From assembly GCA_002417685.1 (NCBI GenBank), contig DICP01000075.1, positions 2,461 to 10,429 on the forward strand: DNA of 7,969 nt. The letters run 5' to 3'. Origin of the DNA: Candidatus Mesolinea sp. UBA5823. Lineage in GTDB: Bacteria > Chloroflexota > Anaerolineae > Anaerolineales > Anaerolineaceae. The notes beneath the pieces are model-generated. The model saw only the letters and a program-made list of their open reading frames with translations. It was not told the DNA's origin and searched no databases. Positions 1 through 5,568 of this stretch are shown in pieces; position 1 is the stretch's first letter; every line of letters starts with the position of its first letter. Both the position numbers and the translations under genes were made by a program.

Positions 1-24
1 TCATAGCGAGATTTTAGCATAAGG

Positions 25-44
25 CTGCCTATTTTTCCTGGCAG
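25..44. repeat. Small inverted repeat upstream of the surface-protein gene
   Basis: CTGCC at 25-29 pairs with GGCAG at 40-44 across a 10-base T-rich loop. The right arm also forms an overlapping CCTG-G-CAGG palindrome at 37-45. It covers the place where a -35 element for the promoter at 56-64 would lie, so it could be an operator. No T-tract follows it, so it does not look like an intrinsic terminator. A five-base stem can easily arise by chance. Confidence 0.25.
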
Positions 45-55
45 GGTTATCCTGA

Positions 56-64
56 TGTTATAAT
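56..64 (+). promoter_or_regulatory. Extended -10 promoter candidate for the surface-protein gene
   Basis: TGT followed by a consensus TATAAT (59-64) makes an extended -10 element. No good -35 is visible 16-18 bases upstream, which is tolerated by extended -10 promoters. Transcription would begin near position 71, leaving a leader of only about 13 bases before the ATG at 84. The leader contains no convincing Shine-Dalgarno sequence (only GGTAAAG). The rest of 1-83 has stops in all three forward frames within the first 22 bases and no recognisable gene. Confidence 0.5.
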
Positions 65-83
65 TCACCCATCTGGTAAAGCC

Positions 84-2720
84 ATGAAAGCACACCGTAT
101 TCTTCTTCCCCTACTAGTCTGTTTATTGTTTATCACAGGAACTAGCGCTGTTCTTTCCAAAGATGCCGAGTCCATTTCTTTAGATTTAACTTCACCCGCA
201 GGCTGCCCGCTAACTGGCTGCGCTGCTGGTCAACGGCTCAACTATCGCCTCACCTTCCCCGTGAATCCGGTTTTTGCCGATGGTAATAATGTGATGGTGT
301 GCGTTACCTCTTCTGGCGGAAGCACTTCCCCCGGTGTGACCTTGATTGACTTCAGCACAGGATATATTTCATCACAAGGTTTGATCAGCGGGGCAACGTA
401 TACCCCAATCTCTAATTGTGATGGGATCTCCTTTAGCGGTGAGGATCTTGTAGTTAGCGTTGCAGCCCAACTGAGCAGCAGCTTATCAGACCAGCTCAAC
501 TTAGCTGTGCGCCTCCACAGTTTAGCAGACAGTAATGGCAGCATTCGCTACCATCTTTTCGAAAAGAACTCCACGGGAAACTGGATTGAAAAAGAAATGA
601 CCTCTGCGTCAATCACAGTAGCATCTTCTCAGGTAAATACTGCCTATGTGGCTGAAACCAGCGATGATTGCAATTTGGAAGCGCCCTGTTTCATCAACAG
701 TGGCGACGATCTTCTAGGCGGTTTAGGTACCGGTCTTAAAGATGCTATTGATGCTTTACCAGCAGGCACATCTGCAAACCCAATTAGCATCACAATACTC
801 GGTGATTATCCCGTCAAAACGCGAGAAGTATTACTAGACCGTCCGAATATAATCATCCAAGGGCGTGCTGGCAGCAAAATAACTGCTGCAGGTTCTACCT
901 GCACAGAACCGCTCTTGGGCATTACGAGTGCAGTGACTATACAAAACCTCGCGATTGACGATGGCGAGTGTACCAGCGTTTCGCGTAACCTCATCCGCAT
1001 CAATAGCAGTTTACCTGTAACAATTCAACGCAGCACATTACAAAATGGCGCTCATGCCATTCTCTATGAAGATAATAGCGGTAACTTGCTTGTGCAGTTC
1101 AACCACTTTACCAATAACGTAGGGAATGCAATCCGCCGGGTTGGAGCGAATAACGCCGGTAAGCTGACAGCCGTGGCGAATAACATCCTGGGCAACACTT
1201 GGGCACCCGTTGTGGAATGCGGTAGCCCGGCTAAAGGGACCGTTGATCATAATTTTTGGGGGGCTGGGATCACACCAGAAACAGCTTCTAACAATTGCAC
1301 CTTTACTCCAGGTGCACAATTAGGTGCAGCTGTTTTAACTCAAACACCTGGTGTCTTAGGCGAGCTGGTCCAGGTCCGGACAACGACCACGAGCCTTTTT
1401 GGTGGGGATCTCACCGTACGCCGCTCGACAGGCAGTGATTACACGCTTTATGTAGTTAATCACGGACAGGGCTCCGAGATTAATATTCCTTTCCTCAATC
1501 ATGGCACCGATCCCATTACCGCTTGCAGTAATTTCTACGACATCTTCTTAGCCTCCGCTTTACCTCAAGGATCGGATCTCATTGCTTCGTTCAAATACAA
1601 TCTTAATAGCTCCTGCCAAGCAGTGATCGAAACGCAAAATTATTGTGGTCAGGAAGCTGATCCATCCCTATACCCACTCTGGTGGTTTGATCCTAAGACA
1701 GAGCTAACAGAAAGCTGGGGACGTGTTAGCCAAAGTCAATCCGGACAACCTGGGCAATCGGTTGTTTGCGATACCACTCAAAAAACGATTACGATGACAA
1801 TTGATGATACAGGCCGTCCGAACCTTACTCAGGACATGAACCAAACTCCTTTTATTGTCGGCTTGCCCCTACCTCAGGGTGTGGAGCTCAGCGAAGAGGG
1901 ATTTACGGGCAGCTATCATTACAATCAAGCAGATCTAACTTGGACGACTCTCAGTGAAAACACAATTGGCGGCTTTCACATTTTGCGTAGTGAAAATATC
2001 AATGGCCCATATTTACGTATCTCCGGTCTTATCGAAGGAATCGGCAATCCTTTTTTGGGTGGGATCTATGCCTATACAGATTCTCCTCTCCAAACCGGTA
2101 AAACTTACTACTACAAACTTGAGGTCGTTGATAGTGAAGATTTAACCCTCCAGCTTTTTGGTCCGATCACCATCACGACAGCCACACCCACGCCAACCTT
2201 CACCCACACATTCACAATCACACCTACCCCTACAATCACGCTCACTCCAACAGTAACCATTACGAGTACGATTACCCTAACCCCCACAAGAACCCCAACC
2301 AGAACACCTACACCTACCCGAACCTCTTATATTTACCGGTCGCCTACGAGCCGATACAGAACTTCTACGCCTACACCTGTGCGCACAGCCACATCCCGTT
2401 ACCAAACTGCCACATTAACAAGAACCAGTACTCTCCTAGAACCGACACAACCTACCTTAGAAAAGACGCGTACCTCCTCTTCATATCCCCTTCCAGGAGA
2501 AGAACAACCAACCGTCGGTACTCCTACGCCTACGCCCGAACAAGTGCCGAGTGGAACGATAACCGTAGCGTCCCCTAGCGCCACAATAGTCATCACAGGC
2601 AATTATTTAGAAAAGACAAATCGGTATCAATCGTTTGCTAGGTGGGGTATCCTTCTCGGAGTAGTTTTGGTCATTGGGGCAGGAGGTTATTTTGTTTGGC
2701 TTAGGCAAAAGCAAAAATAA
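84..2720 (+). CDS. Secreted, membrane-anchored beta-helix surface protein with Thr/Pro stalk
   Basis: This is an 878-residue protein that probably projects from the cell surface. Residues 1-25 are a signal peptide (MKAHR, then a hydrophobic core LLPLLVCLLFI, cleavage near TSA). Residues about 30-180 look like a beta-sandwich domain. Residues about 185-405 have the short beta-strand/Asn/Gly rhythm of a right-handed parallel beta-helix (IIIQG, VTIQNLAID, NHFTNN, DHNFWG). The start of this region (DDCNLEAPC, then LKDAIDAL) faintly resembles the CSLREA-type entry to such helices. Residues about 405-600 are beta-rich and unrecognised. Residues about 600-700 resemble a fibronectin type III domain (LTWT, GFHILRS, YYYKLEVVD). 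Residues 700-845 are a Thr/Pro/Ser-rich stalk. Residues 855-873 are a transmembrane helix followed by RQKQK, giving a type I topology with the C-terminus in the cytoplasm. Fourteen cysteines, all between 41 and 562, could form disulfides outside the cell. No sortase LPXTG motif and no polysaccharide-lyase catalytic residues can be assigned, so adhesion, carbohydrate binding and carbohydrate cleavage all remain possible. The ATG at 84 is chosen because it gives a complete signal peptide. Confidence 0.85.
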   Translation: MKAHRILLPLLVCLLFITGTSAVLSKDAESISLDLTSPAGCPLTGCAAGQRLNYRLTFPVNPVFADGNNVMVCVTSSGGSTSPGVTLIDFSTGYISSQGLISGATYTPISNCDGISFSGEDLVVSVAAQLSSSLSDQLNLAVRLHSLADSNGSIRYHLFEKNSTGNWIEKEMTSASITVASSQVNTAYVAETSDDCNLEAPCFINSGDDLLGGLGTGLKDAIDALPAGTSANPISITILGDYPVKTREVLLDRPNIIIQGRAGSKITAAGSTCTEPLLGITSAVTIQNLAIDDGECTSVSRNLIRINSSLPVTIQRSTLQNGAHAILYEDNSGNLLVQFNHFTNNVGNAIRRVGANNAGKLTAVANNILGNTWAPVVECGSPAKGTVDHNFWGAGITPETASNNCTFTPGAQLGAAVLTQTPGVLGELVQVRTTTTSLFGGDLTVRRSTGSDYTLYVVNHGQGSEINIPFLNHGTDPITACSNFYDIFLASALPQGSDLIASFKYNLNSSCQAVIETQNYCGQEADPSLYPLWWFDPKTELTESWGRVSQSQSGQPGQSVVCDTTQKTITMTIDDTGRPNLTQDMNQTPFIVGLPLPQGVELSEEGFTGSYHYNQADLTWTTLSENTIGGFHILRSENINGPYLRISGLIEGIGNPFLGGIYAYTDSPLQTGKTYYYKLEVVDSEDLTLQLFGPITITTATPTPTFTHTFTITPTPTITLTPTVTITSTITLTPTRTPTRTPTPTRTSYIYRSPTSRYRTSTPTPVRTATSRYQTATLTRTSTLLEPTQPTLEKTRTSSSYPLPGEEQPTVGTPTPTPEQVPSGTITVASPSATIVITGNYLEKTNRYQSFARWGILLGVVLVIGAGGYFVWLRQKQK
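2181..2590 (+). repeat. Degenerate Thr/Pro-coding low-complexity tract
   Basis: Inside the surface-protein gene, irregular ACN/CCN codon repeats encode TPTPT-, TITLTPT- and TRTPT-like runs (residues about 700-835). The coding strand is strongly A+C rich here. Synonymous codons vary, so this is an old, protein-selected repeat rather than a recent tandem expansion. It likely forms an extended, possibly O-glycosylated stalk that holds the folded domains away from the membrane. The middle (residues 749-773) is unusual in being rich in Tyr and Arg. Confidence 0.75.
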
Positions 2721-2729
2721 TCCGTTTTT

Positions 2730-2758
2730 TTGACTTTTAATTTTAGTTATGCTATTCT
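2730..2758 (+). promoter_or_regulatory. Sigma-70-like promoter candidate for the hydrolase gene
   Basis: TTGACT (2730-2735, five of six to consensus) and TATTCT (2753-2758, four of six) are separated by exactly 17 bases in an AT-rich spacer. Transcription would start near 2765, about 31 bases before the ATG at 2796. This is the best -35/-10 pair seen in the window. It separates the hydrolase from the surface-protein gene that ends at 2720. Confidence 0.55.
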
Positions 2759-2775
2759 ATCCGGTAGAAAATCAC

Positions 2776-2787
2776 AGGGATTAGGAA
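2776..2787 (+). promoter_or_regulatory. Ribosome binding site deciding the hydrolase start
   Basis: AGGGA (2776-2780) and TAGGAA (2782-2787) lie 8-15 bases before the ATG at 2796. The TAGGAA copy has normal Shine-Dalgarno spacing. It supports ATG 2796 over the in-frame TTG at 2730, which is itself part of the -35 element. Confidence 0.5.
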
Positions 2788-2795
2788 TACGATTT

Positions 2796-3647
2796 ATGCA
2801 GCATGAACGCGTCTCAGAAAACGTTTATTGGTTTCAGAGTGACATTTATGCTCAGGTAACAGCCAGCGTTATCCTTGGGCCACAATGGGCTGTACTGATT
2901 GACACGCTTATTCCTCAAGAAACAGAGGAGTTGCGGGATTACATCGTGAACGAATTGATGGTTCCGATAAAATATATCGTCAATACTCACCATCACGCTG
3001 ATCACAGCTGGGGAAATTGTTTTTTTCCTGGCGCAATCGTAATTGGCCATACCCTCTGTCATGAATTAATGATTACTCGGAGCAGTTCAGCTTTAGCCGA
3101 AGCAGGCCAGACCAGCCAGTTTTATCGTGAACTTGACATTATTCCCCCCCATATTACCTTTTCCGAAGGAAATTTAAGTTTGCGGGTAGGGAAGAAACAA
3201 CTGCAGATTTTCCCCACGCCGGGTCATACTCCTGATAGTATTTCTGTTTTACTCGAAGATGAACGCATCCTTTTTGCGGGGGATGCTTTTATGCCCCTCC
3301 CTTATGTAGTCGGTGGAGATGCTGAAATCTTAGCCGAAACGATCCGAAAAATTGGCAGCCTTGGGCTTGAGAATATCGTTCAAGGTCATGGGGATATCAT
3401 TCTACGCGGTGAGATTGAAGAGTCGGTCAAATCCAATTTGGATTATTTGCACGTGATTCAGAGAGTAGCGAAAACTGCTGCCCGTCGTAAAAATCAGGTT
3501 AGATACCTCGAACAACACGATATTGAAGCTTGCGGAAAAAGCCGTGTAGCTTTGGCTGGAACTGCGCAAGAACTCCATCGCAAGAACTTAATCTGGCTCA
3601 CACAACTTTATCAATCCCAATTGAATCAAGAAAGTGAGCCAACTTAG
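2796..3647 (+). CDS. Metallo-beta-lactamase-fold metallo-hydrolase
   Basis: This 283-residue, probably cytoplasmic enzyme has no signal peptide. The full dinuclear metal site is visible: the HxHxDH motif (H65, H67, D69, H70, in NTHHHADHSWGN), H144 in TPGHTPDS, bridging D163 in FAGDAF, and H198 in GHGD. The N-terminal part (VYWFQSDIYAQVTASVILG, then VLIDT) is the usual first beta-sheet layer. The motif order and spacing match the broad glyoxalase II-like/MBL hydrolase group rather than a ribonuclease (no beta-CASP region) or a class B1 lactamase. Residues about 205-283 form a mainly helical, charged C-terminal extension (RVAKTAARRKNQ) that may shape the substrate pocket. The substrate cannot be read from sequence; thioesters, lactones and phosphodiesters are all possible. 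The TTG start 66 bases upstream is rejected because it overlaps the promoter and adds residues unlike the family. The gene end overlaps the convergent membrane-protein gene by four bases. Confidence 0.88.
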   Translation: MQHERVSENVYWFQSDIYAQVTASVILGPQWAVLIDTLIPQETEELRDYIVNELMVPIKYIVNTHHHADHSWGNCFFPGAIVIGHTLCHELMITRSSSALAEAGQTSQFYRELDIIPPHITFSEGNLSLRVGKKQLQIFPTPGHTPDSISVLLEDERILFAGDAFMPLPYVVGGDAEILAETIRKIGSLGLENIVQGHGDIILRGEIEESVKSNLDYLHVIQRVAKTAARRKNQVRYLEQHDIEACGKSRVALAGTAQELHRKNLIWLTQLYQSQLNQESEPT

Positions 3648-4471
3648 GCGAATATCAACATGATGAGCAGGGTTAAACCAAGCATCAAAGCTGGCTCAAG
3701 GATAAGGTCAGACCTGTTCAAGCGTTGTATAAACCCACATGCCAAGCTAATCAACACGTAAAGCGCCCCCGTGAGTAGCAAACCATACTGAACTGGGTTG
3801 AGAAAAAAGTAGTGCAGACCAATAGCCGTCTGCGCACTCATGAGTGCGACTGCCAAAGCGTATTCGAACCTCCATCCCCCTCTCAGCCGTAGATACATTG
3901 TGCGCAATGCCGTAAAGCCGCTCGCTAAAAAAACGAGTGGAAAAATTACATATATCCGTAAAGGTATTGTCTTTGCGACCACAGCTAAGATTAAAAATAA
4001 GGCGTGTGAAAGCCCAATCAAGCCAATAGTGGTCAGCGGATGTTGTACGGTGCTGATCTCTTGGGCATAGAACTCTGCGGCGAGGATAATGCCAAAAAGC
4101 ACAGATCCCATAGCGTATACTACCCACCAGACGTTATTCCGTTCCATCCCTCTGAGCGCGAACGAGAAAACAAAAACACTCATTACCGGTAAAATGCACT
4201 GTGGCAGAAGCTGCCAAAAGGCTTGTTTTTCGCCTTGTATTGTGGGATATGCTTGCAGCACCCAGATAGTCCCAGCCAAAGAAAGAAGCGTGAGAAATCC
4301 AATCAGTAAGGTATAAACATCAAATTGAAGGTTGAGCATAAACCCAAAGAAGTTACTCGTCGGCACATTACCAGCAACAGGGATGAGGTAAATAAACCCC
4401 ATACTAAGTGTGACGAAAGCGAGCACAATGCTAAGCCGATCATAAGGGATAGAAATATGCTTATCTTCCAC
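3644..4471 (-). CDS. Polytopic membrane protein of unknown function (about nine helices)
   Basis: I do not recognise this 275-residue protein. It is almost entirely hydrophobic. Likely transmembrane segments lie at about residues 14-33, 53-73, 88-106, 114-134, 147-166, 171-188, 203-223, 228-247 and 257-274. They are joined by very short loops, several of them basic (RLRGGWR at 196-201, QRLNR at 249-253). There is no signal peptide, no soluble domain and no clear transporter or enzyme signature. Single buried polar or charged residues (E133 and H156, for example) could be functional, but this is speculative. The start is GTG at 4471 (complement), preceded at six bases by an extended -10 element, so the mRNA may be leaderless. 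It is transcribed away from the membrane-protein gene at 4579 and ends inside the last codons of the hydrolase. An integral membrane protein of a Chloroflexota-restricted family is the most cautious reading. Confidence 0.8.
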   Translation of the reverse strand: MEDKHISIPYDRLSIVLAFVTLSMGFIYLIPVAGNVPTSNFFGFMLNLQFDVYTLLIGFLTLLSLAGTIWVLQAYPTIQGEKQAFWQLLPQCILPVMSVFVFSFALRGMERNNVWWVVYAMGSVLFGIILAAEFYAQEISTVQHPLTTIGLIGLSHALFLILAVVAKTIPLRIYVIFPLVFLASGFTALRTMYLRLRGGWRFEYALAVALMSAQTAIGLHYFFLNPVQYGLLLTGALYVLISLACGFIQRLNRSDLILEPALMLGLTLLIMLIFA

Positions 4472-4477
4472 AAATAC

Positions 4478-4486
4478 ATTCTATCA
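4478..4486 (-). promoter_or_regulatory. Extended -10 promoter giving a predicted leaderless mRNA
   Basis: On the minus strand the bases read TGA-TAGAAT, an extended -10 with TAGAAT at 4483 down to 4478 (five of six to consensus). Six bases then separate it from the GTG start codon of the minus-strand membrane protein at 4471. The usual +1 position therefore falls on the first base of the GTG. No -35 element and no Shine-Dalgarno sequence are seen between promoter and start. Confidence 0.5.
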
Positions 4487-4507
4487 TGGTGAGTTATGCC
4501 TACATCT

Positions 4508-4530
4508 GCCTAAAGACTTTAGTCTTAGGC
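4508..4530. repeat. 23-bp near-perfect inverted repeat in the divergent intergenic region
   Basis: The left arm GCCTAAAGACT (4508-4518) and right arm AGTCTTAGGC (4521-4530) are complementary over ten pairs, with one extra A in the left arm and TT between the arms. It lies between two outward-facing promoters, at roughly -37 to -59 for the minus-strand gene and -46 to -68 for the plus-strand gene. That position suits an operator for a dimeric regulator acting on both genes. A folded single strand, or the remnant of a small palindromic repeat element, would explain it equally well. It is not followed by a T-tract on either strand, so an intrinsic terminator is unlikely. Confidence 0.6.
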
Positions 4531-4560
4531 TCTACTGCTAACTATAAAAATACTCATAAG

Positions 4561-4569
4561 TGGTAGAAT
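4561..4569 (+). promoter_or_regulatory. Extended -10 promoter close to the start of the second membrane protein
   Basis: TGG-TAGAAT forms an extended -10 (TAGAAT at 4564-4569). Nine bases separate it from the ATG at 4579, predicting +1 near 4576 and a leader of zero to a few bases. It uses the same TAGAAT hexamer as the divergent promoter at 4478-4486. A weaker alternative -10 (TATAAA, 4543-4548) would give a leader of about 24 bases. Confidence 0.45.
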
Positions 4570-4578
4570 TAAACAGTT

Positions 4579-5553
4579 ATGAATTATTCAGTTATTATCA
4601 GAAAACAGCCTAAGGTATTTGCATCGCTTGGAGAGGGATTTAAAGCTTTAGCCGGTCACCTCTATTTGTTACTCTTTCCGATAGGCTTAGACCTTTATTT
4701 CCTTTTTGCACCCAGGTTCATCGTTAGTGAATTAGCCAACAAAACCTTAGACCAATCCCTAACGCTGCTTCAGGGAGCAAATCAATCTCAAGATGCAATC
4801 AATCAAGCGATCGCTTCGTTTAGAACCTTTTTTGAGTATTTTAGTCTCTCTTCGGCTCTCAGAACCTACCCGGTCGGCGTTCCGAGTTTATTAGCTGGGC
4901 GCCCAATCGCCGAAAATATTTTTGGTTCTTTACCTGTCCATGACTTATCGCATGGCGGGCAATTCATTCTCGCAATCCTTGTCTTCAGCCTCATCGGCTT
5001 GATTTTAGGGACACTTTACTTTTTTTGGTCGAGCAAGGCTGCGCAGCCCACTTCCGAAAAGAAACCTTTCAAAACCATTATTACTGCCTTTTTGAATTTG
5101 TTTATCCTGTCGCTTGTCATGATCTTAGCAATGTTCCTGATCAGCTTGCCTTTTGCGCTCATTTTTACTTTATTCAATTCGATCAGTCCGGTTCTTGGGC
5201 TCATTGTCTACTTTATCACCGCAATGGTTTTGCTCTCAGTTATCATTCCACTCTATTTTGCGCCTCATGCTGTTGTCGTCTTAGGCCAGAATGCACTTCA
5301 GGCAATTACATCCAGCCTAAAAATGATCCGGCCTTTTTATTCCAGCGCCTCGATTTTCCTGACCTTCGAAGTGATCATTGCCTTTCTAACCAATATGCTT
5401 TGGCAAACCCCAGCCGATAATTCCCCGTTGCTTTTTGTCGGTATTTTTGGGCACGCCTTGGTGACTACAGCTTTGCTGATTGCGAGTTTTCATTATTTCT
5501 CGGACGTCATTAAGATCTACGAGGAATTATTCGTGACTCAAAAAGCAACCTAA
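4579..5553 (+). CDS. Six-helix membrane protein of unknown function upstream of gyrB
   Basis: I do not recognise this 324-residue integral membrane protein. Likely membrane segments are at about 27-46, 129-150, 170-198, 203-227, 257-275 and 283-304. A first hairpin-like helix is followed by a large, mostly polar loop (about 47-128, with ANQSQDAINQAIASFRTFFEYFS predicted helical), probably outside the membrane. A Lys-rich segment (SEKKPFK, 159-165) would be cytoplasmic. The last three segments, with the connecting stretch GQNALQAITSSLKMIRPFY, resemble bacterial multi-pass families in which amphipathic helices alternate with membrane spans, such as the membrane domain found next to some glycerophosphodiester phosphodiesterases. 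This is only a likeness of layout. No catalytic residues are seen. The gene ends 15 bases before gyrB in the same direction, so co-transcription is likely. The ATG at 4579 has no Shine-Dalgarno sequence, in line with the close promoter. Confidence 0.8.
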   Translation: MNYSVIIRKQPKVFASLGEGFKALAGHLYLLLFPIGLDLYFLFAPRFIVSELANKTLDQSLTLLQGANQSQDAINQAIASFRTFFEYFSLSSALRTYPVGVPSLLAGRPIAENIFGSLPVHDLSHGGQFILAILVFSLIGLILGTLYFFWSSKAAQPTSEKKPFKTIITAFLNLFILSLVMILAMFLISLPFALIFTLFNSISPVLGLIVYFITAMVLLSVIIPLYFAPHAVVVLGQNALQAITSSLKMIRPFYSSASIFLTFEVIIAFLTNMLWQTPADNSPLLFVGIFGHALVTTALLIASFHYFSDVIKIYEELFVTQKAT

Positions 5554-5568
5554 ATCTCGCTTGTATGT

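Noticed and set aside
1251..1263. T5G6 run in the surface-protein gene as a programmed frameshift site
   Set aside because: The frame continues with sensible beta-helix sequence (DHNFWGAGI), and I saw no downstream structure or alternative-frame product of value.
242..1319. Three antisense open frames opposite the surface-protein gene (242-544, 806-1003, 1038-1319)
   Set aside because: They lie wholly inside a gene with a clear signal peptide and domains, have no recognisable motifs and no ribosome binding sites that stand out.
2181..2590. Tandem repeat or CRISPR-like array
   Set aside because: No fixed-length repeat or spacer pattern; the repetition follows Thr and Pro codons in frame with varied synonymous usage.
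2703..2731. Possible intrinsic terminator after the surface-protein gene (GCTT/AAGC and A-tract/T-tract pairing before seven Ts)
   Set aside because: The stem has only four pairs or is all A-T, so it would be very unstable; the T-tract also overlaps the start of the next gene's -35 element.
3144..3150. Run of seven Cs in the hydrolase gene as a phase-variation switch
   Set aside because: The run is short, encodes Pro-Pro in a conserved frame, and an intracellular hydrolase is not a usual phase-variable gene.
3747..4316. Open frames on both strands overlapping the minus-strand membrane protein (3747-4127, 3840-4070, 4089-4316)
   Set aside because: The 275-residue frame gives a coherent series of hydrophobic helices and an upstream promoter; the others give compositions unlike real proteins.
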